This document shows, piece after piece, positions 42,987 to 51,331 of a stretch of 64,000 nt of DNA. The stretch lies in NCBI RefSeq assembly GCF_031455195.1, contig NZ_JAVDSH010000002.1, forward strand, positions 558,001 through 622,000. The letters run 5' to 3'. Position 1 is the stretch's first letter. Each line of letters opens with the position of its first letter. This stretch comes from Arthrobacter nitroguajacolicus_D (GTDB lineage Bacteria > Actinomycetota > Actinomycetes > Actinomycetales > Micrococcaceae). The notes under the pieces are model-generated. The model had not been told where the DNA came from, did not search any database, and worked only from the letters and a program-made list of their open reading frames with translations. Position numbers and translations under genes: made by a program.

Positions 42987-44494
42987 TGTCCGTCGACGCA
43001 ACCCTGAGCTTCGAAGAGGCCATGGAGAAGTACGATCCCGTCCTGGGGTTCGAGGTCCACGTGGAGCTCAACACCAAGACGAAAATGTTCTCCTCCGCCC
43101 CGAACGTTTTCGGTGACGAGCCGAACACCAACGTCAACGAAGTAGACCTCGGCATGCCCGGTGTCCTCCCGGTGGTCAACAAGACCGCAGTGGAGTCATC
43201 CATCAAGATCGGCCTCGCGCTGAACTGCAAGATCGCCGAATCATGCCGTTTCGCCCGGAAGAACTACTTCTACCCGGACACCCCCAAGAACTTCCAGACC
43301 TCCCAGTACGATGAGCCGATCGCGTATGACGGGTACCTCGACATCGAGCTGGAGGACGGCACGGTCTTCCGTGTGGAGATCGAACGCGCACACATGGAGG
43401 AGGACGCTGGAAAGCTGACTCACATGGGTGGCGCTGCCGGCCGTATCCAGGGCGCCGACTACTCGCTGGTGGACTACAACCGTTCGGGTGTTCCCCTGGT
43501 GGAAATCGTCACCAAGCCGATCGAGGGCGCCGGAAGCCGCGCACCGGAACTGGCCAAGGCGTACGTTGCGGCTGTTCGCGAAATCGTCAAGAACCTTGGG
43601 GTTTCCGATGCCAAGATGGAGCGCGGCAACGTCCGTTGCGACGCCAACGTTTCGTTGCGGCCGCACGGCCGGGAGCGCTTCGGTATCCGTTCGGAAACCA
43701 AGAACGTGAACTCGCTGCGCGCCGTCGAACACGCCGTCCGTTACGAGATCCAGCGCCATGCTGCCGTCCTGGAATCCGGCGAGCCGGTCATCCAGGAGAC
43801 ACGCCACTGGCACGAGGATACGCGTTCGACGACGTCAGGCCGGCCCAAGTCCGACGCTGACGATTACCGCTACTTCCCGGAGCCGGACCTGGTTCCCGTC
43901 GTCGCCTCCCGCGAGTGGGTGGAGGAGCTCCGCGCCACCCTTCCGGAACCGCCGGCCGAGCGCCGCAAGCGCCTCAAGGAAGCTTGGGGCTACTCCGACC
44001 TGGAATTCCGCGACGTCGTCAACGCGGGTGTCATGGACTCCATCGAGGAGACCATCGCAGCCGGTGCGTCCGCTGACGTTGCCCGCAAGTGGTGGATGGG
44101 CGAGATCGTCGGACGTGCCAAGGTCGCCGACGTCGATCCTTCCGAATTGGGCGTCACCCCGCAGGTGATCGTTGAGCTCAACAAGCTCGTAGAAGACGGC
44201 AAGATCAACAACAAGATGGCCACCCAGGTCCTGGACGGCGTTCTCGCCGGCGAAGGTGCCCCGGCTGAGATCGTCGAGAAGCGCGGTCTGGCTGTTGTCT
44301 CCGACGACGGTCCACTTCTGGAAGCCATCGACGCCGCCCTGGCAGCACAGCCCGACGTCGCGGACAAGATCCGTGGCGGCAAGGTCCAGGCAGTTGGCGC
44401 CATTGTGGGTGGAGTCATGAAGGCCACCCGTGGGCAGGCTGACGCAGGCCGTGTCCGCGAACTGATCCTGGAGAGGCTCGGCGTCGAGGGCTGA
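42986..44494 (+). CDS. gatB: Asp-tRNA(Asn)/Glu-tRNA(Gln) amidotransferase subunit B
   Basis: This 502-residue kinase-like subunit phosphorylates the misacylated tRNA and performs amidation with ammonia from GatA. Seen are GFEVHVELNTKTKMFS, the zinc/active-site region around PDTPKNFQTSQYDEPI, DYNRSGVPLVEIVT, and the C-terminal YqeY-like tail domain that binds tRNA (about 350-500). Length is normal. It is the last gene of gatCAB, followed 20 bases later by a strong intrinsic terminator. Confidence 0.97.
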   Translation: MSVDATLSFEEAMEKYDPVLGFEVHVELNTKTKMFSSAPNVFGDEPNTNVNEVDLGMPGVLPVVNKTAVESSIKIGLALNCKIAESCRFARKNYFYPDTPKNFQTSQYDEPIAYDGYLDIELEDGTVFRVEIERAHMEEDAGKLTHMGGAAGRIQGADYSLVDYNRSGVPLVEIVTKPIEGAGSRAPELAKAYVAAVREIVKNLGVSDAKMERGNVRCDANVSLRPHGRERFGIRSETKNVNSLRAVEHAVRYEIQRHAAVLESGEPVIQETRHWHEDTRSTTSGRPKSDADDYRYFPEPDLVPVVASREWVEELRATLPEPPAERRKRLKEAWGYSDLEFRDVVNAGVMDSIEETIAAGASADVARKWWMGEIVGRAKVADVDPSELGVTPQVIVELNKLVEDGKINNKMATQVLDGVLAGEGAPAEIVEKRGLAVVSDDGPLLEAIDAALAAQPDVADKIRGGKVQAVGAIVGGVMKATRGQADAGRVRELILERLGVEG

Positions 44495-44514
44495 TCCCTT
44501 GGCTTGAACGGCGG

Positions 44515-44570
44515 GTAGCCCGCTGTGGTGGTGTTCCAACCCGGAACACCACCACAGCGGGCTACTTTTT
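44515..44570 (+). terminator. Intrinsic terminator of gatCAB
   Basis: A near-perfect stem of more than 20 bp, from GTAGCCCGCTGTGG (44515 on) to CCACAGCGGGCTAC (ending 44565), closes on a 5-base loop AACCC and is followed by TTTTT. It is the strongest canonical terminator in the window. Confidence 0.92.
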
Positions 44571-44583
44571 GTCCGGACGCGCG

Positions 44584-44589
44584 CACAAT
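44584..44589 (+). promoter_or_regulatory. Candidate -10 element of the DUF5666 gene
   Basis: CACAAT has A and T at positions 2 and 6, with the T 7 bases before the ATG at 44596. No ribosome site is present. Confidence 0.35.
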
Positions 44590-44595
44590 GGATGC

Positions 44596-45153
44596 ATGGG
44601 CACCATCACACCAGGTTTTCGCAAGGTCCTTCTTGCCGGCGGGATCGCCGTCGCGTTGACCGGCGGCGGGGCCGCCGCCGTGTGGGCGGGCACCCAACCC
44701 AGCCCTTCGCCGTCGAGCACCACTGCCTCACCCAGCCCGTCCGCCTCGGCGGACACCAAGCCCGCCGAGGCCCGCGGGAAGGCTATCCACGGCGAACATG
44801 TCGTGAAGCAACAGGATGGCAGTTATCGCACGGTGGTCACCCAGACTGGAACCATCGAAGCGGTGAGCGACTCCGAGGTCACCGTCAAGAGCGAAGACGG
44901 CTTCACCCAAAGGTATGCGATCAACGCCGAAACGCGGATCGCGAAAATACCGACGGACCTGTCGCAGCTCCGGAACGGCAAGGGCAAGCCCACGCTGCCG
45001 TCGGCCACGGTTGCTGACCTGAAAACCGGTGACACAGTGCATGCCAGCGGGGTCAAGGACGGCAATACGGTGACCGCGACGCGGATCGTGTCGGGCGAAC
45101 TCCCCGCAGGACCCAAAGCCGGCCACGGGCACAGGGGCCACGGCAGCGCCTGA
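44596..45153 (+). CDS. Secreted or membrane-tethered DUF5666-type protein
   Basis: This 185-residue protein has an N-terminal hydrophobic segment (KVLLAGGIAVALTGGGAAAVWAG) that is either a signal peptide or an anchor. A Ser/Pro/Thr-rich spacer follows. A small beta-rich domain with GTIEAVSDSEVTVKSEDGF and LKTGDTVHASG matches the OB-like DUF5666 pattern. The end is His/Gly-rich (GHGHRGHG), which could bind metal. Function is unknown. The ATG at 44596 is preferred from the promoter geometry. It ends one base from the convergent formylglycine-generating enzyme gene. Confidence 0.75.
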   Translation: MGTITPGFRKVLLAGGIAVALTGGGAAAVWAGTQPSPSPSSTTASPSPSASADTKPAEARGKAIHGEHVVKQQDGSYRTVVTQTGTIEAVSDSEVTVKSEDGFTQRYAINAETRIAKIPTDLSQLRNGKGKPTLPSATVADLKTGDTVHASGVKDGNTVTATRIVSGELPAGPKAGHGHRGHGSA

Positions 45154-45154
45154 G

Positions 45155-46174
45155 TCAGAGGGCCACTGTCCTGAAACCCAGGTTGGCCCCGGCTGAATCT
45201 GGCGTGTTGGAACTCCGTGCTGCCAGCCGGTATCGGTTGCAGTAGGAATCGTGGCAAAGGTACGAGCCCCCGCGCATGACCCGCCCGCGTCCGATCGTGG
45301 GGCCTGGTGGGTCCTCCACCGTGCCGCGGGCGAGGCACGTCCTGTAGTACTTGGGCAGGAACCAGTCGCTGCACCATTCCCAGACGTTGCCGCTGGTTTG
45401 GTACAGCCCGTAGCCGTTCGGGTTGTATGACCGGGCAGGTGCCGTGGTGAGGTAGCCGTCGTCGAGGTCGTTGCGGACCGGGAATTCGCCTTGCCATATG
45501 TTGCAGTTGTGGGCGGCCTCGCCAGGAGTACCTTTGAGGAGTTCGTTGCCCCACGGGTAGCGTCGCCCGGCCAGGCCGCCGCGCGCGGCGTACTCCCACT
45601 CGGCTTCCGTGGGGAGCCTGCGGCCCGCCCACGCACAGTACGCCAGCGCATCGTTGTAGGACACATGGGTCACCGGGTGGTCCGGGATGTCAGTCCAGTG
45701 CGAGAGGGGCCCCGCCGGGTGTGCCCAGTCTGCTCCGCGAACGTTGAGCCACCAGGGGACGGCTTCCACCCGGTTCAGGATGTCCTCCGGCCTGGCTTTC
45801 ACGGCCAGGTGAAACACCGCCGAGGTTCCGTACAGCTCGGACTCGGTGCGGTGCCCGGTGGCGTCGACAAAGCCGGCAAACGCCTCGTTGGTTACGGTGG
45901 TGGCGCTGATTCGGAACGCAGATATCCGTACCTCGTGCACGGGAGATTCGCCGTCCGCGTCGTAGCCTTCGCCGAACGGATCGCCCATCGCGAAGGTGCC
46001 GGCTGGAATCTCGACGTCGGCTTCCGCCGTTAAGGACGCTGCGTTTTCGACGGCGGTACTCGCCACTGGGCGGTCACGGATCGTTGGCAGGGGGAGGGGC
46101 TGCCCCGGACCGAGGGGCCGGCCCTGATCGGAACGCGCCCGGGCTCCGGTGCCTGGGCTACAGCAATCTGCCAT
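45155..46174 (-). CDS. Formylglycine-generating enzyme (SUMF1-type)
   Basis: This 339-residue enzyme oxidises a Cys in sulfatase CxPxR motifs to formylglycine with Cu and O2. The FGE-sulfatase fold is clear: IPAGTFAMGD, NEAFAGFVDATGH, HPVTHVSYNDALAYCAWAGRRLPTEAEWEYAARGG as separate family blocks. The diagnostic copper-site pair is present in GGSYLCHDSYCNRYR, so it is a true FGE and not an EgtB-like relative. The N-terminus starts with a CC pair (ADCCSPG), common in actinobacterial FGEs. The ribosome site AGAAGG precedes the ATG. No sulfatase gene is in the window, so its client lies elsewhere. Confidence 0.93.
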   Translation of the reverse strand: MADCCSPGTGARARSDQGRPLGPGQPLPLPTIRDRPVASTAVENAASLTAEADVEIPAGTFAMGDPFGEGYDADGESPVHEVRISAFRISATTVTNEAFAGFVDATGHRTESELYGTSAVFHLAVKARPEDILNRVEAVPWWLNVRGADWAHPAGPLSHWTDIPDHPVTHVSYNDALAYCAWAGRRLPTEAEWEYAARGGLAGRRYPWGNELLKGTPGEAAHNCNIWQGEFPVRNDLDDGYLTTAPARSYNPNGYGLYQTSGNVWEWCSDWFLPKYYRTCLARGTVEDPPGPTIGRGRVMRGGSYLCHDSYCNRYRLAARSSNTPDSAGANLGFRTVAL

Positions 46175-46269
46175 GTGAACCTTCTGTCTGAAATCCGCTT
46201 GCTAGTACTTTAGCGGGGCGTGCTGTGCCACACGCACCCGTTTCCACCGTGCACACCACTCGCGCCACC

Positions 46270-46303
46270 GAGGAAGCGCCATGGAGGAAGCGCCATGGAG
46301 GAA
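46270..46303. repeat. 14-bp tandem repeat, about 2.4 units
   Basis: GAGGAAGCGCCATG occurs at 46270-46283 and 46284-46297, followed by GAGGAA at 46298-46303. It is non-coding. Confidence 0.8.
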
Positions 46304-46363
46304 CCGCGACCGTCCGGACAAAGTGATGAAAACTGATTTCTGCGCTCAGTTTCGATCATGATC

Positions 46364-46408
46364 TTGCAAAAGTGGGAAGCGTCACTTATCGTTTGTTAAA
46401 CGGTTAAC
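46364..46408 (+). promoter_or_regulatory. Sugar ABC operon promoter with overlapping LacI-type operator
   Basis: TTGCAA (46364-46369) is spaced 17 bases from TATCGT (46387-46392), predicting a start near 46399. The CG-centred near-palindrome GTTAAACGGTTAAC (46395-46408) covers that start site and has the form of a LacI-family operator. The LacI gene at 50244 is the obvious candidate to bind it. Confidence 0.6.
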
Positions 46409-46461
46409 GAGCGTGGCCTGAATCACACTGATGATTTCGGCTCAGCACTTGAGGAGACAGC

Positions 46462-47493
46462 ATGAACTCGACGACGGAACAGGCTCCGGCATTGCCCGAA
46501 GCTCGCCGAGTCCCGGCCAGGGCGGGCAGCAAGCCGCCGGGGGCCGGTCCAAAGAAGCGGAAGGCCAAGGCCCCGCAGCAAAGCTTCCGGTCACGCCTGC
46601 GACGCGATAAGCAGATGCTCCTGATGATGGTGCCGGGCGTAGCTTTCCTGCTGCTCTTCTTCTACATTCCCATCCTTGGCAACGTCATCGCGTTCCAGGA
46701 CTACCAGCCCTACTTGGGCATCGGTGACAGCTTGTGGGTGGGCTGGCAGAACTTCGTGGAGCTGTTCGGAAACCCGGACTTCCTCCACGCCTTCTGGAAT
46801 ACCCTGTACCTGGCGGCGTGGCAACTGGTTTTCCTGTTCCCGGTGCCCCTGGTACTGGCGCTGATTGTCGACTCGCTGATCAGCACCCGCGTCCGCAAGA
46901 TCTTCCAGAGCATCGCCTACCTCCCGCACTTCCTGTCCTGGGTGCTGGTGATCGCGTTCTTCCAACAGATGCTCGGTGGTGCAGGATTCGTCAACAACCT
47001 GCTCCGCGACTGGGGCATGGACCCGATTCCGTTCATGACCAACCCCGAGACTTTTCCGGTCATGGTGGTGGTCCAGATGATTTGGAAAGATGCCGGCTGG
47101 GCCATGATCATCTTCCTGGCAGCCCTTGCCAGCATTGATGCCTCGCTCTATGAAGCAGCCGCAGCAGATGGTGCTGGCCGCTGGCGCCGGATGTGGCACA
47201 TTACCCTTCCCGGCCTCCGACCCGTGATCGTCCTGCTCCTGATCCTGCGAATCGGGGACATCCTCTCCGTCGGATTTGAGCAGTTCATCCTGCAGCGGGA
47301 CGCCGTTGGGGCCGGAGCTGCGGAAGTGCTGGACACCTTTACCTACTACACCGGCGTAGTGGGCGGTGGCTGGAGCTCAGGCGCAGCAGCCGGGCTCGCC
47401 AAGGGTGTGGTCAGCGCTTTGTTGATCTACGGCGCCAACAAACTTGCCCACCGCTTCGGAGAAGACGGAATCTTCGCAAAACAAGCGCGCTGA
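46462..47493 (+). CDS. Carbohydrate ABC transporter permease (LplB-like)
   Basis: This 343-residue membrane permease of the CUT1 sugar uptake class has a long basic N-terminus followed by six spans. The EAA loop that docks the ATPase reads EAAAADGAGRWRRMWHITLP. Its family resembles LplB/YteP permeases, which usually carry oligosaccharides, often uronic or plant/animal glycans. It is the first gene of an operon under the promoter at 46364-46408, with GAGGAG before the ATG. No ATPase gene is in the operon, so a shared MsiK-type ATPase is expected from elsewhere in the genome. Confidence 0.92.
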   Translation: MNSTTEQAPALPEARRVPARAGSKPPGAGPKKRKAKAPQQSFRSRLRRDKQMLLMMVPGVAFLLLFFYIPILGNVIAFQDYQPYLGIGDSLWVGWQNFVELFGNPDFLHAFWNTLYLAAWQLVFLFPVPLVLALIVDSLISTRVRKIFQSIAYLPHFLSWVLVIAFFQQMLGGAGFVNNLLRDWGMDPIPFMTNPETFPVMVVVQMIWKDAGWAMIIFLAALASIDASLYEAAAADGAGRWRRMWHITLPGLRPVIVLLLILRIGDILSVGFEQFILQRDAVGAGAAEVLDTFTYYTGVVGGGWSSGAAAGLAKGVVSALLIYGANKLAHRFGEDGIFAKQAR

Positions 47494-47532
47494 GAGCCGC
47501 TGGCCCGCGCAGCTGCCGCACAAGGAGAACCC

Positions 47533-48456
47533 ATGGCAACAACACTTTTCACCAGGAAACCCCGGGAACTGACGTACAACCCCAAACGCCCGGTGTGGAA
47601 GGAAAAGCCTTCCGCGCTCTACCAAACGGTCAAAGCAGTAGTCCTGATCGTCTTCAGTATCTCCATCCTGACCCCCATCTTGTTGGTGGTTTCGACGTCC
47701 CTTGCGGATACGGAACAGCTCGTCAAGGCAGGCGGCTTCGTCCTCTGGCCCGAACGGCCCACGTTGGAGGCCTACGCCACCATCTTCAAAGGCCCCATGG
47801 TCCTGCAGTCCCTGGGTGTGAGCATGCTGATCACGGCAGTAGGCACCATCCTGGCGCTGTTCGTGACCATCACCATGGCCTACGCCACCAGCCGCACTGT
47901 CCTCTTCGGCCGGCCGGTGATCCTCGCGGTCCTGTTCACTCTGCTCTTCGCGCCGGGCCTGATTCCGTCCTTCCTCATGATCCGTCAGCTGGGATTGCTG
48001 GACTCCCTGTGGTCGCTGATCCTCCCCGGCATCTTCGGTGCCTTCAACTTTGTGGTGATGCGGTCCTTCTTCATGAACATCCCCGGGGAGCTGATTGAAA
48101 GCGCCAGGATCGACGGCGCCAACGACTGGCAGATCCTGTGGCGGATCGTCATGCCGCTGTCCAAAGCCGTGATCGCCGTCGTCGGGCTGTTCTACGCGGT
48201 TGGTTTCTGGAACTCCTTCTTCAATGCATTGCTCTACATCAACGACCACTCCAAGTGGCCCATCCAGTTGTTGCTCCGCAACTTCGTAGTCCAGGGCAGC
48301 GGTGCCGCAGATCAGCTCGGAATCACCACCACGCCTCCACCGCAGTCCATCCAGATGGCCGTGGTGGTGGTTGCCCTGGTCCCCATCCTGATGGTTTACC
48401 CGTTCCTCCAGAAGCACTTCGCCAAGGGCGTCATCACCGGCGCAGTGAAGGGCTGA
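47533..48456 (+). CDS. Carbohydrate ABC transporter permease (second subunit)
   Basis: This 307-residue CUT1 permease has six spans and the EAA loop ESARIDGANDWQILWRIVMPLSK. It pairs with the permease 39 bases upstream to form the channel. The late VVVVALVPILMVYPFLQKHF ending is typical of YtcP/LplC-like subunits. The ribosome site AAGGAG precedes the ATG at 47533. Confidence 0.93.
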   Translation: MATTLFTRKPRELTYNPKRPVWKEKPSALYQTVKAVVLIVFSISILTPILLVVSTSLADTEQLVKAGGFVLWPERPTLEAYATIFKGPMVLQSLGVSMLITAVGTILALFVTITMAYATSRTVLFGRPVILAVLFTLLFAPGLIPSFLMIRQLGLLDSLWSLILPGIFGAFNFVVMRSFFMNIPGELIESARIDGANDWQILWRIVMPLSKAVIAVVGLFYAVGFWNSFFNALLYINDHSKWPIQLLLRNFVVQGSGAADQLGITTTPPPQSIQMAVVVVALVPILMVYPFLQKHFAKGVITGAVKG

Positions 48457-48526
48457 CCGCACCCGCGGACCCGCCAAAGAACTGACACAACACACCATGA
48501 AGCAAGTAACCAGAAAGGGTTATGCC

Positions 48527-50185
48527 ATGACGAGCACTACCTCACAGGCTGGATTCAGCCGCCGCGGTTTCCTTGGCCTCGCAGGCCTGGCCGTGACCGC
48601 CGTCGGCTTGTCCGCCTGCGGTGGTGGCGGGTCCGCGAGCAATGGCGGCGCCGCCGCCTCAGCTTCGGTCAAACTGCCCACGTATAAGGAATTTACTGGC
48701 GTCACCCCGGATATTGCGGGCAACGCCAAGGGTCTACAGGCCGGCTACTTCAAACTGCCCACCGCCGTGCAGTCCGTGAAGACGCCGCCGCTCAAAGGCA
48801 AAGTGACCGGGCTGACCGAAACGTTCGACACCATGAGCCCTGGCCTGAAGGACAACCCCTTCTGGCAAAGGCTCAACGCCAAGCTCGGCGGCGACCTGGA
48901 GCTGCAGATCGCCGAGGACATCGGCGACGGCTACCCGGCAAAGTTCGCCACCGTCCTTGCCAGCAACGACCTCCCGGACATGATGTGGGTTCCGCCGAAC
49001 CAGGGCATCCCCAACGTCGGGCCCATGCTCGAAGCCAAGTTCCAGGACCTGACGCCGTACCTCTCGGGTGACGCCGTCCTTGAGTACCCCAATCTCGCGG
49101 CCCTGAAGCCCGATTCCTGGAAGACCGCCGTCGTGAATGGCAAGATCTGGGGAGCTCCCATCCCGAGTACCCCGTTCGGCCAGGTCTACGTGGGCAACCA
49201 CGCTGTGTGGGAACAGGTGGGCGGCTTTGAGGCCGGCAGCGCTGATGAGTTCCTGGACAAGGCCAAGGAACTGACGCGTCCAGGCGAGCAGAAGTATGCG
49301 TTGGAGCCGGCTTACATCAACGCCCTCCACATGGTTACCGAGTGGTTCGGCGCCCCGAACAGCTGGGCAGTGAACAAGGACCGCACGCTGACGCACCTTT
49401 ACGAAACTGACGAATACCTGGCTGGCGTGGAGTTCACCGCCAAAATGTTCGCCGCCGGCGTCTTCTACCCTGACTCCAAAGCCACCGACATCCGTTCGCG
49501 GGTCGCCAACGGAAGCGTCGCAGCCCAGGTTGTGGTGGGTCCGCACGACATCCGCAGCTACCGCTCGCTGAACAAGGACGCCCAGTTCGACATCTTGATC
49601 CCCTTCAGCGCCGACGGCAAGGTCAAGCCCGTCTACGACATGGGCTACGGAACAGTCGGTTTCACGCCGTTCAAGAAGGCGGAGGAGGGCAAGATCCGCG
49701 AGCTCCTCGCGCTGATCAACTACCTGTCGGCGTCGTTCGGCACCGTGGAGTACATGCAAAAGAACTTCGGCGAACTCGGCCAGGACTACACCATCGATGC
49801 CTCCGGCAACCCGGCGCGCACCGAAACCGGCACCACCAACGCCCCCGGCCTGGTTTCGGCATTGAACATCATGTCCAGCCCGGAAAACGTCATCTTCAAC
49901 CCGGGCTTCGACGACGACACACGGTACGTCATCAAGCAGGAAGAAAAGCTCCTCGAGTTCGCGTGGCGCAACCCCACCAACGGTTCCTACTCGGACACCA
50001 ACGCCAAGGTGGGCGCCAAGATCACCAAGCAACTGCGCGACAAGGTGGTGGACATCATCACCGGCCGCGCCAAGATCGATGAACTCAAGGACGCGGTAAA
50101 GCGCTGGAAGAGCGAGGGCGGTGACAAGATGCGCGATGAGTACCAGGCCGCGTTGGACCCCAATGCCCCGGTGTTCAGGAGCTAG
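48527..50185 (+). CDS. Extracellular solute-binding lipoprotein of the sugar ABC transporter
   Basis: In this 552-residue binding protein, the signal begins SRRGFLGLAGLAV with twin arginines and ends in the lipobox LSAC, so Cys is likely lipidated after Tat or Sec export. The mature protein resembles the large (about 500-550 residue) LplA/YtcQ group that binds oligosaccharides. The ATG at 48527 follows AGAAAGGG. An in-frame ATG at 48497 would add ten residues in front of the signal. It shares the operon with both permeases. The ligand is not predictable from sequence alone. Confidence 0.92.
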   Translation: MTSTTSQAGFSRRGFLGLAGLAVTAVGLSACGGGGSASNGGAAASASVKLPTYKEFTGVTPDIAGNAKGLQAGYFKLPTAVQSVKTPPLKGKVTGLTETFDTMSPGLKDNPFWQRLNAKLGGDLELQIAEDIGDGYPAKFATVLASNDLPDMMWVPPNQGIPNVGPMLEAKFQDLTPYLSGDAVLEYPNLAALKPDSWKTAVVNGKIWGAPIPSTPFGQVYVGNHAVWEQVGGFEAGSADEFLDKAKELTRPGEQKYALEPAYINALHMVTEWFGAPNSWAVNKDRTLTHLYETDEYLAGVEFTAKMFAAGVFYPDSKATDIRSRVANGSVAAQVVVGPHDIRSYRSLNKDAQFDILIPFSADGKVKPVYDMGYGTVGFTPFKKAEEGKIRELLALINYLSASFGTVEYMQKNFGELGQDYTIDASGNPARTETGTTNAPGLVSALNIMSSPENVIFNPGFDDDTRYVIKQEEKLLEFAWRNPTNGSYSDTNAKVGAKITKQLRDKVVDIITGRAKIDELKDAVKRWKSEGGDKMRDEYQAALDPNAPVFRS

Positions 50186-50243
50186 CCTCAAACCAACAAC
50201 GAAGCAACACGCACGCAACGAGCAAGCACCAGTAGGGGGAACC

Positions 50244-51305
50244 ATGGCAAAAACGAGCAACACCGGAGTCCGACCCACCATCCGTATGGTGGCCGAATTG
50301 GCGGGCGTCTCCACGGCCACGGTTTCCTATGTCCTGTCAGGTCGCCGCGGCGATGGCGGACCAGGCGTTTCGGACCCGACGGCGGAAAAGGTCAAGGCTG
50401 CTGCGGAGCGGCTCGGCTACCGGCCCAACCAGGCAGCCCGTGCCATCCGGACGGGGCGCACCAACACGGTGATCCTGTCGCTGACCATGCTGTCCGATCC
50501 CTGGTCCCTGTCTGTCATTGAGGCCGTCCAGAAGGCGGCCGCCCCGCTCGGCATCACTCCGATGATCCTCGGAGATGCGGACTGGGTGAAGGTCCTTGGC
50601 ACGCATAACGCCGACGCGGTGTTCGTTGACGCGGTTCGTGGTGACCAACGGGATGAGCTTCGGAAGCTCGCCGAGCACGGGACCACCCTGGTGGTCTTCG
50701 ACGAAGGATTGGAAGCGGAAGGCTTCGACGTTATCCGTTCCATTGCCGGGCCCGGCTGCCGCATGGCCGTGGAGCACCTGCTCCACGGCCACCGGAAGAT
50801 CGCCTGCCTGACCCCGGCCACGGCAGCGGGAACCTCGGGTGGGGCGCGGTACCGGGCCTACGCCGAAGCGCTCGCAGCGGCCGGAATTGCGGAACGTGAA
50901 GACTACGTGGGCCTGTTCGACGGCACCAGCGCCGGGGCCTACGCTGCGGCAACGCGGGTGCTCAGCCTGCCGGACCGGCCCACCGCCATCTACGCCACCA
51001 CGGATTACGCCGCAGTCAGCGCCATCAATGCCGCGCAACGCCTGGGCCTGGCAGTGGGCACTGACGTTGACATCATCGGCGTTGGCAACACGGTGGAAGG
51101 TGAGCGGATGTCGCCCTCGCTGAGCACTGTTGGTCCCGTGGACTTTTTCGACAAGCTCGCCCGGCTGCTCCTTCGACGCGCCACCGCGCAGTCGGGAGAC
51201 GCTGCCGGAGGCGTCTCGATAGGACCGGGCGTCCTGGACTTCCCCTGGCACTTGTTCGTGCGTGAATCGGCGCCGCACCGCAGCGCCGCAACCAGACTTT
51301 ACTAA
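50244..51305 (+). CDS. LacI-family transcriptional regulator
   Basis: In this 353-residue regulator, the N-terminal helix-turn-helix and hinge read MVAELAGVSTATVSYVLSGRR and then NQAARAIRTGRTN. A periplasmic-binding-protein-like sensor domain follows, with TRV-type strands and a C-terminal SLSTV segment. It is expected to repress the ABC operon by binding the operator at 46395-46408 until the transported sugar or a metabolite is present. The ATG follows TAGGGGGA. It lies within the operon, between the binding protein and the dehydrogenase genes. Confidence 0.93.
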   Translation: MAKTSNTGVRPTIRMVAELAGVSTATVSYVLSGRRGDGGPGVSDPTAEKVKAAAERLGYRPNQAARAIRTGRTNTVILSLTMLSDPWSLSVIEAVQKAAAPLGITPMILGDADWVKVLGTHNADAVFVDAVRGDQRDELRKLAEHGTTLVVFDEGLEAEGFDVIRSIAGPGCRMAVEHLLHGHRKIACLTPATAAGTSGGARYRAYAEALAAAGIAEREDYVGLFDGTSAGAYAAATRVLSLPDRPTAIYATTDYAAVSAINAAQRLGLAVGTDVDIIGVGNTVEGERMSPSLSTVGPVDFFDKLARLLLRRATAQSGDAAGGVSIGPGVLDFPWHLFVRESAPHRSAATRLY

Positions 51306-51331
51306 GAATCAGCAGAAGGAAATTTCACACC

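Larger units (their letters stand above)
46175..46461. other. Divergent gap between FGE and sugar ABC operon
   Basis: This 287-bp region has no gene. It holds a 14-bp tandem repeat (46270-46303), the promoter and LacI-like operator of the ABC operon (46364-46408), and by position the FGE promoter near 46200-46215 on the minus strand, where no hexamer stands out. Confidence 0.5.
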
